Shown piece after piece: positions 7,589 to 16,281 of a stretch of DNA of 39,355 nt. The first letter of the stretch is position 1, and every line of letters begins with the position of its first letter. Made by a program: the position numbers and the translations under genes. Location of the stretch: positions 1 through 39,355 of the forward strand of contig JAILMW010000037.1 of NCBI GenBank assembly GCA_024692235.1. Reading direction: 5' to 3'. Origin of the DNA: Saccharofermentans sp. GTDB lineage: Bacteria; Bacillota; Clostridia; Saccharofermentanales; Saccharofermentanaceae. The notes beneath the pieces were generated by a model. The model worked only from the letters and a program-made list of their open reading frames with translations. It did not search any database and had not been told where the DNA came from.

Positions 7589-10126
7589 TCATTCCTCCGT
7601 AACATTTTCATCGCCATGCCAATCAAGCAATTCTTCGATTTTTGATGAATATGTATTAAGATCTAACAGATTGCGTTCCATAGTCTGAATCTCGCGCTCC
7701 TGAGACTTAATGATCTCCTGTTGTTCGTGCAACTGAGGATTGTATTCTGCCAGCTTCTCTCTGAGTTTTGATATCAAGTTTTCATTCCATTCTACAAAAC
7801 TATTGTAATGGCTCTTTTCTATAAGGATTCTGATTTCAGTGTTCGAATTGTAAATGTACTTGTTGTATTCTTTTAACAACTTAGTAGTACTAATCTGTTC
7901 ATCCGAAAACAAAGTAACAATACCAAAGATATTTATACCCATTTCGAGTTTTCGCTTAACAAACTTTTTGTCCGCGTCAGTTTTATAATCAATATCGTTA
8001 AATGAAAGAATGACATCCTGTAGATCTTTCTTTTCTGAAGCTTCCAGATGTGAATCCCCTGAAATAACTCTCAGCAACTCATCTTTTATTGCGCTAGCTA
8101 TTCTATCCACACACATTTTAGATTCGTTTTCTATAGTTTCATACATTCTATTAACTACAGTCTCCGATTCTTGTTTGCAAACTTTTATCAACTCTTCGGA
8201 ACTCAAACGATTAACGGTTCTGATGGTATCACCAGTGTCTTTAGTTGCCTTGAACATTGCTGTAAAAGTATCCTTGAACGAAGCGTTATCGTCTTTAGTT
8301 GTTAGATACCATTTGACAGTATTAGTAGCTCGCTGTAGTTCTGCTCTTTTCTCATCTATGTTTTGCTGTTCGAGATACGTTTCTCTTATGGCTTTATATT
8401 TCTCGTCAAAATAGCTCTTGCTTGCATATTCTGAAGCGGTTACCTTCATGGTATATTCATCTATAGCTGTAATATACTGAGCATGAGCTTCTTTCTTCTT
8501 TTTTTGACTTGATTCAACTAATTTCTTGTATAAAGCCTCCTTATCACTGGTAAACTCTTCAACTAAGCGATCTATGAGTTTTTGTGTATAGCTTGTTTTA
8601 ATTGTAATAGATTGTTCAGACTTCTCAATTGCCTTTCTTAAGTACAATAATGATTGCTGACATTTATTATACGGAGAATATTTAGACGCAAAAGTAAGTA
8701 ATTCTTTTTCAATAGCATACAATCCACTATTAGCATATATGGTGTTGTCATACGCTTGACTGTCCTCAATCATCCTATCTCGAAGCTGCTTAGGTAGGAT
8801 ATTGTATTGATATAGTGTCTTATACGTAGGATGATTTTTGTCAGAATATTTTCTTTCTTGATCATAAAAGACCTCAGCATAATACTCATCCTCGAATTTT
8901 CCACCGGTTTTGGATCCTAAACCAAGAATTGAAGAAACAAAATACACACCTTCAGAATACAAATTCCTAGGTACAGTATAATTCAATATGCGTTCTTCGA
9001 ATTTATCCGAATAGCCTTCTGATGGTAATCTGGCCGTGTCAGCCTTGTTTACTACAATCATAGCAAAACGACTATCTAATTCTTTGATATCGCTTATTTC
9101 ATGGTAGAGTTTCTCGTTATCTGTGCTATCCAATGAATTATATTCTGACAAATATATCGGCAATCCATTTGAGAGATTATGCATAGCTTCTTTCAAAATC
9201 TCAAGATGGTCCAAATTGGAGGCAGAATTTGATCCGGGAGTATCGAATATTACAAACGGACTGTTTGCACTACCTAAAACGCCTGAAAAAGGGACTTCCA
9301 ACTCTATAACATCAGATATTCTTTCTTTTTCAGTGCATTTATATGAATTAATAAACTGCAAAAGTTTGTTAACTGTAGAAGGTATATTTTCTAGGTCTGC
9401 ATTTGCAAGCAAGCTGCTTATTTCATCCCAGAAAAAATCTTTCCAATTAGTTGAAATTCGATATCCTCCATCTTCAAAGTCCACCACAGCTCTTTGATCA
9501 TTGAATACAAATGACAGCTTAGCCCTATCCGGATATGAAGATTGCTTTATTTCATATATTTTTGCAGTTACAGGTTCATCACCACTAGGAAGAATCTCAC
9601 TACCTATAAGTGAATTGATAAAAGATGATTTTCCAGCACTGTAATTACCCACGATGCAGAGAGGTACATCTTTGCTCGATGCGTCACTAAACTTACTTAG
9701 AACCTCGTTAACTTCAGATTTATCTTCAACATTATTGATAATTAATGGTCCAAGATTTTGGTTATAAATGCTAATTATACTAGGGAGAATATCTCTGGCA
9801 TTGTTAAGCCACCTTCCATCATAAGAGCATCTGGCTTTATTACAAAATTCATCGCTACTACAGACAACTTTTAATTCCTTATATTCATCCGATGTTCCTT
9901 CAAAAAGGATATCGACAACACTATCAGTTTCTAAATATTCATCGCAAACTATGCTAACTATGTTTCTCACAACAAACGGAAATACACCTAAGACTATTTT
10001 CTCATTCAAAAGCTTGCTATTGGGATTTTCAACTTTGACATCAATCCAATTATCATCATCTTTTCGAGAAGAAAAGAATTGAATTCGATTCTCATACGGG
10101 TTACTAATGATCTTTATTCTATTCAT
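7589..10126 (-). CDS. Dynamin-like GTPase
   Basis: The product has 845 residues. A 155-residue N-terminal region precedes a GTPase domain with G1 GNYSAGKSS (160-168), a threonine for G2 in PVTAKI, G3 DTPG (295-298) and G4 NKAD (360-363). After the G domain, from about 470, it is almost entirely helical with long coiled coils and a charged C-terminus, the bacterial dynamin layout. Such proteins remodel membranes or act in phage defence; no transmembrane segment is obvious. The start at 10126 has GGGGG six bases before it; an ATG at 10144 is possible but has a weaker site. It is the first gene of the island operon, immediately before the HerA-like gene. Confidence 0.85.
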   Translation of the reverse strand: MNRIKIISNPYENRIQFFSSRKDDDNWIDVKVENPNSKLLNEKIVLGVFPFVVRNIVSIVCDEYLETDSVVDILFEGTSDEYKELKVVCSSDEFCNKARCSYDGRWLNNARDILPSIISIYNQNLGPLIINNVEDKSEVNEVLSKFSDASSKDVPLCIVGNYSAGKSSFINSLIGSEILPSGDEPVTAKIYEIKQSSYPDRAKLSFVFNDQRAVVDFEDGGYRISTNWKDFFWDEISSLLANADLENIPSTVNKLLQFINSYKCTEKERISDVIELEVPFSGVLGSANSPFVIFDTPGSNSASNLDHLEILKEAMHNLSNGLPIYLSEYNSLDSTDNEKLYHEISDIKELDSRFAMIVVNKADTARLPSEGYSDKFEERILNYTVPRNLYSEGVYFVSSILGLGSKTGGKFEDEYYAEVFYDQERKYSDKNHPTYKTLYQYNILPKQLRDRMIEDSQAYDNTIYANSGLYAIEKELLTFASKYSPYNKCQQSLLYLRKAIEKSEQSITIKTSYTQKLIDRLVEEFTSDKEALYKKLVESSQKKKKEAHAQYITAIDEYTMKVTASEYASKSYFDEKYKAIRETYLEQQNIDEKRAELQRATNTVKWYLTTKDDNASFKDTFTAMFKATKDTGDTIRTVNRLSSEELIKVCKQESETVVNRMYETIENESKMCVDRIASAIKDELLRVISGDSHLEASEKKDLQDVILSFNDIDYKTDADKKFVKRKLEMGINIFGIVTLFSDEQISTTKLLKEYNKYIYNSNTEIRILIEKSHYNSFVEWNENLISKLREKLAEYNPQLHEQQEIIKSQEREIQTMERNLLDLNTYSSKIEELLDWHGDENVTEE

Positions 10127-10275
10127 AGAATACCCCCAGTGCATTTCTCAATATTCAGTTGTTAATTCACATATCTGCCTAATACAATATCCATATTTTA
10201 AATCTCTGATTAAATTGATGTCTATAAATCCGAATCAATATTCACTAAGTTTTCACAGACAAGAAAAATAATAGA

Positions 10276-10300
10276 ATAAGTGTGCTAACAGCCCACTTAT
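10276..10300. terminator. Hairpin with weak T-rich tail (minus direction), doubtful terminator
   Basis: ATAAGTG and CACTTAT (7-bp stem, 11-nt loop) are followed on the minus strand by TCTATTATTTTT. This could end a short minus-strand transcript from the structured segment upstream of the GTPase operon. The stem is short and AT-rich, so confidence is low. Confidence 0.3.
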
Positions 10301-10604
10301 CAACAAACTCCTGGCATTATTATGTCACTGGGAAACTAGTCCTTATATTGCAGGTGCGTTCTCGATAAACACACATAGTTTCGTTCATATTTTATTTATA
10401 TATATTGTGACTAACTACTAAATCAATTTGTGTTTCGCTCCTTCCTAGGTCCATCCCCCCAAGAACGCTTGGTATTATTGGATCATAAAGCTTAGTACAA
10501 CAAATTCTCAAATGTAGGGGAGACCACCACAAAAAGCTGATCAGCACCGGTAATTCACACGTGGACACCAGCGTTTTACGCTTCAGAACCACCCATTCAG
10601 CACA

Positions 10605-10617
10605 GTAACATTGTTAC
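10605..10617. repeat. 13-bp palindrome GTAACATTGTTAC, copy 1
   Basis: This is a perfect palindrome (GTAACA-T-TGTTAC). The identical 13-mer recurs at 25835-25847, upstream of a membrane protein gene. It looks like a regulator binding site, but two copies could be coincidence. Confidence 0.4.
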
Positions 10618-10746
10618 AAATGCAGATTTTCAAGCTCTCTCTATATACTCAACATAATCAAGCCAATAGATGGATCTTGGAGACGGAAGAGCTATCTACA
10701 CTACAAATTCTCTTTTACATATCTTGCCACGTAAACATCAATCACA

Positions 10747-11106
10747 CTAATAAACTTCCACCACAGTCTCTTCCCCGTCCGCATCGATCAGCCTGACCGC
10801 ATTATCACCGATCTGCTCTACTGAGTCGTAGTAGATTGGTTCATCGAATCCCATAAGGATCGCCTGGTCCGGGTTCTTCTTGGAAGTGAAGTCGTCAAAA
10901 GGTTCTTGGAGCCTGTAGATCACGGCGCCGCAGCCACCTGTGACGACGAACTTCTCGTTCTTGTCGATCATGGCGAACTCAGCATCTCCGTAGAAGTCAC
11001 CTATGCGCACATAAGGTCGGTCTTCTTTCTTGAATTCCAGACGGCATTCTTCGTATACGCTAACTACCCTGTAATGTTCAGACTCTGCGATCACTTCGTG
11101 CATCAT
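10747..11106 (-). CDS. Hypothetical protein, 119 residues
   Basis: The product is small, soluble, acidic and beta-rich (alternating hydrophobics such as HYRVVSVYEECRLEF and DNAVRLIDADGEETVVEVY), with no signal peptide and no family I recognise. Its ATG overlaps the SDR stop codon (ATGA at 11103-11106), so it is coupled to the SDR gene and is the last member of the five-gene set headed by the macro-domain gene. The ATGATG start gives two possible initiation codons one residue apart. Possible roles are accessory or ligand-binding, but nothing specific can be seen. Confidence 0.75.
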   Translation of the reverse strand: MMHEVIAESEHYRVVSVYEECRLEFKKEDRPYVRIGDFYGDAEFAMIDKNEKFVVTGGCGAVIYRLQEPFDDFTSKKNPDQAILMGFDEPIYYDSVEQIGDNAVRLIDADGEETVVEVY

Positions 11107-11798
11107 TCAAGCCTCCAGCCGTGCTCGCCGTGGTAGATCATCTGGCGTGTCATGCCGCCGTCGATGCAGATATTCTCGCCCGTGATAAAGCCTGCCTTGT
11201 CAGAACACAGATACATGACCATCGATGCGATATCTTCAGGCTTTCCTACGCGCCCTACGGGCTGCTGATAAGCATCTGCTCCTGTTATATCGGAGCCCGT
11301 CGTATCTATCCATCCGGGGGATATGCTGTTAACTCTGGCCTTGCCTGCAAGACTTATTGCCATCGCATGTGTAAGAGATGCGATACCGCCTTTGGCCGCA
11401 GTGTAGCTCTCTGTCTGAGGCTGGCTCATGCGATCCCTTGAAGATGCGATATTTATAACTGATGCGCCTTCTGCGAAGTAGGGCATAAGAAGTTGGGTCA
11501 AGTAAAAAGGCGCTGTCACGCCCACCTGAAGTGCGTAGGTGAACTCCTCGTAGCTGCAGTCGTTTATACCCTTCATGATCGGTAGCGCGTTGTTTATAAG
11601 GTAGTCCACATGCCCGGAGGACTTTATGACATTTTCCGCGAACCTCTCAAGAGTATCTTTATCTCCTACGTCTCCTACAAACCAGTCGCCTTCTGAGATA
11701 TCTATAATGTGTACCGTGATGCCTTCTTTCTTCATGGCATCCGCGATTGCTTTACCTATGCCTCTGGCACCGCCTGTAATAACTGCTACTTTACCCAT
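11103..11798 (-). CDS. Short-chain dehydrogenase/reductase (SDR)
   Basis: This 231-residue Rossmann-fold protein has the classical SDR signature: TGGARGIG at 8-15 for NAD(P) binding, a NNA motif near 88, a catalytic Ser in INIASSRDR, YTAAK as the catalytic Tyr/Lys pair and SPGWIDT after it. The C-terminus keeps GENICIDGG. It should oxidise or reduce an alcohol or carbonyl substrate in the cytoplasm; specificity cannot be read. It starts 7 bp after the flavodoxin-like gene with only a weak GAAGAAG site, and its stop overlaps the next gene, so it belongs to the macro-domain gene set. Confidence 0.9.
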   Translation of the reverse strand: MGKVAVITGGARGIGKAIADAMKKEGITVHIIDISEGDWFVGDVGDKDTLERFAENVIKSSGHVDYLINNALPIMKGINDCSYEEFTYALQVGVTAPFYLTQLLMPYFAEGASVINIASSRDRMSQPQTESYTAAKGGIASLTHAMAISLAGKARVNSISPGWIDTTGSDITGADAYQQPVGRVGKPEDIASMVMYLCSDKAGFITGENICIDGGMTRQMIYHGEHGWRLE

Positions 11799-11805
11799 AT
11801 CTTCT

Positions 11806-12450
11806 TCACCACCCCGCTACGATACTCTTGCCTAAGCTTCTTACTTCAGCGCACTCCTTGGGGAATACTTCCTCGTGGCGCTTCTTTTTGTCTTCGGGGT
11901 CGAATATGGACCAGGGCCAGTCTGTCTTGGAGTAGTCTTTAAGCTGAAGCGTATTGCCGCTTACAAAGACCTTACACGGTCCCACGAATCTTGTGAAGGT
12001 ATTCTCGTAGCGGGTAAGAAGATCTCTATACATTGTATCGGGTGCATTACTTGTCATGAGAAGAAGTACCGGGATCTCATTAGTATTGCAGCAGGGAGTC
12101 TCCGCATTATAGGTAAGACTTTGGAAGATAAGCCTTTCGTACAGAGCGCGGAAAGAAGCCGTCATGTCCGAAAGATAATTAGGAGAGCCGATAATAAGGC
12201 CGTCTGCTTCACGTATGGCATCCAAGACAGGTGTTAATCCGTCACGGCATATACAGTGCCCCTTGAACTTCTCTTTCTTACACCCGAAGCAGGAGATGCA
12301 CCCCGTATACTTCTCAAGAGAGAACAGGTCGAACCTTATAATATCGGCGCCTGCCTCTTGGGCTCCCTTAGAAGCTTCGGTAAGGAGCGTATCCGTATTC
12401 CATCCCTTTCGAGGGCCTGCGTTGACGACAACTATCTTCTTCTCTGACAT
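11806..12450 (-). CDS. Flavodoxin-fold NAD(P)H-dependent FMN reductase / Fe-S flavoprotein
   Basis: The 214-residue protein has a flavodoxin-like start (VVVNAGPRKGWNTDTLL, the FMN phosphate loop), then CISCFGCK...GHCICRD (about 50-70), a Cys cluster typical of multimeric iron-sulfur flavoproteins, and GSPNYLSDMTASFRALYERL for flavin contact. It probably transfers electrons from NAD(P)H or ferredoxin to an unknown acceptor. A strong AAAAGGAGGA site lies six bases before the ATG. It sits between the 174-residue hypothetical gene and the SDR gene with gaps of 15 and 7 bp. Confidence 0.85.
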   Translation of the reverse strand: MSEKKIVVVNAGPRKGWNTDTLLTEASKGAQEAGADIIRFDLFSLEKYTGCISCFGCKKEKFKGHCICRDGLTPVLDAIREADGLIIGSPNYLSDMTASFRALYERLIFQSLTYNAETPCCNTNEIPVLLLMTSNAPDTMYRDLLTRYENTFTRFVGPCKVFVSGNTLQLKDYSKTDWPWSIFDPEDKKKRHEEVFPKECAEVRSLGKSIVAGW

Positions 12451-12465
12451 GGCGGTTCCTCCTTT

Positions 12466-12990
12466 TCACTCATCCGAACCGAACACCAGCATCACGACAT
12501 AATCTTCGTACTCGATAAAGACCAATTCGAATATGATGTAGGTATAGAACCATCCGAATGCATCTCTGGTCCTGTCATCCATATTATCGTCTGCAACATA
12601 TATCCCCTTGATCTCTCCTCCAAGCTGGAACTTCAAAGCTTTGGTAAAAGTCTCAAGCCTTATCTTCTCATCGTCAACATGACTTGCCTTATACCGATCG
12701 AACAGATCACTTACAACTGAATGCAGATCACCTGACACACGATTAAGTTCAAGTTCTAATTTATCAGGCACCTCAAACTTCTTAGGATTATTTACGGCCA
12801 GGTACTCACCTATCCTCTTATTGATCGCATCGTTGATACCTGAGATATCAGTCTTGAATACATCCGCTTCCAATGCCCAGTATCGAGGCAAAATATCAGA
12901 TAAGTGATGAAGCGCACATTGAGGTATTACTCCTGCAAGATATGCCGTATCCCCGTCCAGATGAGAGAAGTATTTATGGTAGGCCAACAT
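12466..12990 (-). CDS. Hypothetical protein, 174 residues
   Basis: This mixed alpha/beta soluble protein is not assigned to a family. It has helical segments (HHLSDILPRYWALEADVF and LNRVSGDLHSVVSDLFDRY) and ends in hydrophobic beta strands (FYTYIIFELVFIEYEDYVVMLVFG). The ATG has TAGGAG nine bases upstream and lies 3 bp after the macro-domain gene, so the two are probably cotranslated. The C-terminal strand-rich end resembles proteins that pair with small regulators or immunity proteins, but this is only an impression. Confidence 0.75.
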   Translation of the reverse strand: MLAYHKYFSHLDGDTAYLAGVIPQCALHHLSDILPRYWALEADVFKTDISGINDAINKRIGEYLAVNNPKKFEVPDKLELELNRVSGDLHSVVSDLFDRYKASHVDDEKIRLETFTKALKFQLGGEIKGIYVADDNMDDRTRDAFGWFYTYIIFELVFIEYEDYVVMLVFGSDE

Positions 12991-12993
12991 AAC

Positions 12994-13530
12994 TTACACT
13001 CCTAACTTCTCGCACATTCTCTTGGCAGATACCATCTCCGACGAAGAGAAAGCACACAGCATAACATCCACATCGTAATCGGGATAGTCTTCTGTAAACT
13101 TCTTATATGCTCTTATACACTGCTTAACGGATTCACCTGCAGCATCAGTCTGATGACCTCCGAATATCCCTGCACTTATAAGAGGGAAAGATATACTGTG
13201 ATAACCATTCTCCTTAAGGACAGCAAGCGAATTATAGTAAGCATCATACAACGTATCGAAAGCACCCGGCGTAACATTAAAGTTCGGTCCTACCGCATGA
13301 ATGATCGCCTTAACATTCTTCATATTAAACGAAGGCGTAATAACAGCAGAACCGTCCTTCAAAGGAGTCTTATACGACTGACAAGCGGCAGTCAGTTCAC
13401 TACTTCCCGCCTTAGCGAAAATCACCCCGCATATACCGCTACCTTCCAACAGCCTGGAATTAGCTGCATTAACAACAGCATCTGCATTCTGATCCGCACA
13501 GGATCCGTGTATTAGTTCGAAAGTACTCAT
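12994..13530 (-). CDS. Macro domain (ADP-ribose-binding) protein
   Basis: The 178-residue protein is a single macro domain: ADAVVNAANSRLLEGSGICGVIFAKAG is the ADP-ribose loop with the paired Asn residues, and SFPLISAGIFGGHQTDAA is the second phosphate-binding loop. Macro domains bind or hydrolyse ADP-ribose, O-acetyl-ADP-ribose or ADP-ribosylated targets in the cytoplasm. The ATG has ACAGGAGATC upstream. It is the first gene of a five-gene minus-strand set and lies 54 bp after the DUF2075 helicase gene, so one longer transcript is possible. Two redox enzymes downstream suggest an NAD-linked function. Confidence 0.9.
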   Translation of the reverse strand: MSTFELIHGSCADQNADAVVNAANSRLLEGSGICGVIFAKAGSSELTAACQSYKTPLKDGSAVITPSFNMKNVKAIIHAVGPNFNVTPGAFDTLYDAYYNSLAVLKENGYHSISFPLISAGIFGGHQTDAAGESVKQCIRAYKKFTEDYPDYDVDVMLCAFSSSEMVSAKRMCEKLGV

Positions 13531-13584
13531 TTATTGATCTCCTGTAATAACTTTTGATTCAATCATATCATTCTACATACTTTG

Positions 13585-15450
13585 TTACTTCAAACACTCT
13601 CTTAGATAATTAGCCAAGTTCTTATCCGTACAATATACATAGCAACCTTTCATACCTCTGGTCATTAGTGTACGGTAGGTATTCTTGATGATCTCATCAG
13701 CCTCTTTGAGTGCGTTCTGAGGATCTTGTTTATATAACGCCTTTATGCCCTTCAAGGACTGATCCGTTTTTGCTCTCTTAGTAAAGTCTGTGACAATATG
13801 ACCATCTTCATATCTCATGTCATCTCCTATGATCACACCTACATAATCGAACTCCAATCCTTGAGATGTATGGATACATCCGATCTCGTTAACAGAACTG
13901 TCATCTATGGCAAATGTGGTTGTATTTCCAAGATTCCAACTCATCTCAAAGTCATCGATCTTGATGTCATGATAATCAGTATTATTCTGTTCGGCTTTGT
14001 ACCATTCCCAACAATAACCCGCCAGTATCCTGGCATGGTTACTGACTTTATTTCTCTCAATAATGATGTTTCTGACTTCATTGGGAGAATCAACGATCTG
14101 AATATCAAAATCAATATCTTTCATATCAAAGTTAGCTGTATCTCTAATCTCAAGAACATTATCCAACCAGGCAAGATATCCATCAGATCCATTACACCTG
14201 AACTGTGATACAAGTTCAAGTTCTATCACTTCAGAGCCAAGCTTCTCGGCCCACTTCTTTATCTCACTGACGCTGCCGATATCTTTAAGGGTCACTCGCT
14301 GACTTTCATCTATGAAGAACACGCTGCACAGACCTGCGTTGATGATCTCTTTGACCTGATTCTCACCTGAGACCTTAGGACCGAGTTGAGTCTTCTCGGT
14401 AAGCCTGTGTCCTTCGTCACAAATGATCGTATCGACTATATTGGCTTCAGCATCTATGTAAGAACCCGCACCCTTAAACATATTCGATACGCTACTCTTC
14501 TTAAAGCCTGTCAATTTCTTGGAATATACATTTCTTGGTGCACTGTTCTTTGAAGTATATTGAACGAACTGACCTTCGCCTGTAAGCTTCGCCAGCAGAT
14601 TTATTGCAACTACCGTCTTGCCTGTTCCGGGTCCGCCTTTTACGATAACTGTTCTCTTCTTCGTATCATTCATACATGCAGTAGATATCCTGAGGATCTC
14701 TTCATATACAACCTTCTGCTCGTCGAGCATTATGAATTCCCGGTTACCTTTAAGCATGCTGTTGATAGCATCCTGAAGGCTCTTAGACGGCTTGATCTTA
14801 CCATTATCGATCTCATACAATATCTGTCTATTATCGCCATATGTGACCGACTTCTTGATGAATTCTCTAAGCTTTAATACTTCGCCTCTTGCAAAGAGCG
14901 GAGCATCCTCTACATATTCCTTATACTGATCCATCTCAAGTTTCTCAGGATTGCTCTTCCTGTAGTTGTGCATATACGCACACGGATGAAGGAGAATATT
15001 CTGCTGTTGAACATTCTGATTATAGTCTGTGATCATCGAAGCATAGGACCAGGCCTGATATGAAGGATGAACAACCTTACGCATACCATTACCTGTATAA
15101 GTCTCAACCAGTGCATCCTGACCAGCAACAGTATTAACTTTATCCCATTGCTTAAGTTCTATTATTACTACATTGGGAGTCTTCTTCTGATCGTATCCTG
15201 AGATGATAAAATCTACTCTCTTAGATGTCTGAGGAATATTGTATTCAATAGCTATTCCTGCATCCTTTGCAATGCCGTCATCATTCAAGACTTTGTACAT
15301 ATACTCAAGTGAATTCTCCCATGAACGGAATTCATTCTGAGCTGTCTTGCGGTGCATTTTGTTGTAGATATTCTCTTCTATCTCCGATGCAATAGAATCT
15401 TCTTCTACTGCAGTTAAAAAGTCAGTCTTCAAGCCTGAGTATACGATCAT
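13585..15450 (-). CDS. DUF2075 superfamily-1 helicase/ATPase with N-terminal PD-(D/E)XK domain
   Basis: The product has 621 residues. Residues 75-105 form a nuclease core, RVDFIISG (Asp80) and VVIIELKQW (Glu98, Lys100). A DUF2075/SF1-type motor follows: Walker A GGPGTGKT (272-279), Walker B IICDEGH (343-348), the VSQFRCNG motif, IGCIHTSQGLEFDYVGVI (motif V) and LMTRGMKGCYVYC near the end (motif VI). Such proteins act on DNA or RNA and are frequent in defence islands, but many are unassigned. The start is ATG with GAAAGG upstream. No transmembrane part is seen. The macro-domain gene follows after 54 bp. Confidence 0.85.
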   Translation of the reverse strand: MIVYSGLKTDFLTAVEEDSIASEIEENIYNKMHRKTAQNEFRSWENSLEYMYKVLNDDGIAKDAGIAIEYNIPQTSKRVDFIISGYDQKKTPNVVIIELKQWDKVNTVAGQDALVETYTGNGMRKVVHPSYQAWSYASMITDYNQNVQQQNILLHPCAYMHNYRKSNPEKLEMDQYKEYVEDAPLFARGEVLKLREFIKKSVTYGDNRQILYEIDNGKIKPSKSLQDAINSMLKGNREFIMLDEQKVVYEEILRISTACMNDTKKRTVIVKGGPGTGKTVVAINLLAKLTGEGQFVQYTSKNSAPRNVYSKKLTGFKKSSVSNMFKGAGSYIDAEANIVDTIICDEGHRLTEKTQLGPKVSGENQVKEIINAGLCSVFFIDESQRVTLKDIGSVSEIKKWAEKLGSEVIELELVSQFRCNGSDGYLAWLDNVLEIRDTANFDMKDIDFDIQIVDSPNEVRNIIIERNKVSNHARILAGYCWEWYKAEQNNTDYHDIKIDDFEMSWNLGNTTTFAIDDSSVNEIGCIHTSQGLEFDYVGVIIGDDMRYEDGHIVTDFTKRAKTDQSLKGIKALYKQDPQNALKEADEIIKNTYRTLMTRGMKGCYVYCTDKNLANYLRECLK

Positions 15451-15619
15451 AGTAAGTGCCTTTCGCTATGCATAATCTCAATATAATTTTAATCCCATCC
15501 CAGATGCATGTAACTACTTCAATGTAAACAAACGTGAAACTTCATAGGTTTCCAATCTGCATATCCCCTGCCTTTCGAACAGCATCTCCCCCTGCTTCTC
15601 TTTTGCTGCAAATATTATT

Positions 15620-15648
15620 TTGACAATCAAAGTATTGTATCGTAGTAT
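15620..15648 (+). promoter_or_regulatory. Sigma-70 promoter for the 15679 membrane protein
   Basis: TTGACA (15620-15625) and TAGTAT (15643-15648) are spaced by exactly 17 bp, and transcription would start about 25 bp before the ATG at 15679. Confidence 0.65.
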
Positions 15649-15678
15649 GCGGGTATAGTCACTTCACGGAGGTGCGTT

Positions 15679-16281
15679 ATGGGTAAGAGGATATTGGGTG
15701 ATTCTTTGAACGGCTTAAGGATAGTGCTGTTCTGGATCCTTATGGGATTTGTGGCGATCGGTGTCTCTTCTGCTTATAAGGAGATGCATGTTGATGTTAC
15801 TGTTGCTGACGGCATTGTTGGAGAATCCATAGTTGCCGGCAGTTATTCTACGGAATATTCCTGCATCGTTAACGGTTCTGAGGTAAAGCTTCACGATACT
15901 GCTTCTCATGTTCCGGGGGATAAGGTCTTGGTCGTAGTCCGAGACGGTAATCCTTATGCTATCGTTTCTTCTGATAAAGTGGATTCATATACATCCATGC
16001 CTTCCAGGATAATGCGAGCCATTAATTACGATCTTAAGGGAGATCATGTATTTGTACTTATCCCCTATATACTTCTGCTTTTTGTGACTCTTAGAAGCCG
16101 CAGGGAGTTCAGGAAAACATATCCGGTACTTATCGTCGTGACGCATATCTTCGGACTTATATTTGCATGGCTATTCTACATAACGGCATTCTGGGTCTAT
16201 GTAGCTGTTCCCGTTATCTACGGTGTGATCTTCTCTGTCGTGTGGATCGTTCGGATATTGATGCGTGCTAAGAGATCGTGA
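15679..16281 (+). CDS. Membrane protein, 200 residues, unknown function
   Basis: There is one N-terminal transmembrane segment (14-32), a roughly 85-residue outside domain rich in beta strands (IVAGSYSTEYSCIVNGSEVKL), then three hydrophobic segments (about 122-138, 148-168, 170-192) and a basic C-terminus. This resembles DUF3592-like or NfeD-adjacent clostridial membrane proteins with a small beta barrel, but it is not assigned. The ribosome site ACGGAGGTG precedes the ATG by five bases and a good promoter lies at 15620. Its TGA abuts the stop codon of the converging lipase gene with no gap, so the two transcripts may interfere. Confidence 0.8.
   Translation: MGKRILGDSLNGLRIVLFWILMGFVAIGVSSAYKEMHVDVTVADGIVGESIVAGSYSTEYSCIVNGSEVKLHDTASHVPGDKVLVVVRDGNPYAIVSSDKVDSYTSMPSRIMRAINYDLKGDHVFVLIPYILLLFVTLRSRREFRKTYPVLIVVTHIFGLIFAWLFYITAFWVYVAVPVIYGVIFSVVWIVRILMRAKRS

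Larger units (their letters stand above)
10127..10746. other. About 620 bp without a recognisable gene; structured segment inside
   Basis: No convincing coding sequence is seen. The part 10425-10617 is denser in GC and pairing potential than its AT-rich flanks. It includes CCAAG-AACG-CTTGG (about 10459-10472), a long-range match of GGTC..CCCC with GGGG.GACC, an AGCGT-TTT-ACGCT hairpin near 10570, and a perfect 13-bp palindrome at 10605-10617. It may encode a structured RNA or be a remnant of a mobile element. The flank 10127-10380 should hold the promoter of the GTPase operon, but no clear -35/-10 pair stands out. Confidence 0.4.

Noticed and set aside
10392..10592. 66-residue minus-strand frame in the gap upstream of the GTPase operon
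   Set aside because: Starts at GTG with no ribosome site, has no domain pattern, and overlaps the pairing-rich segment; better treated as noncoding.
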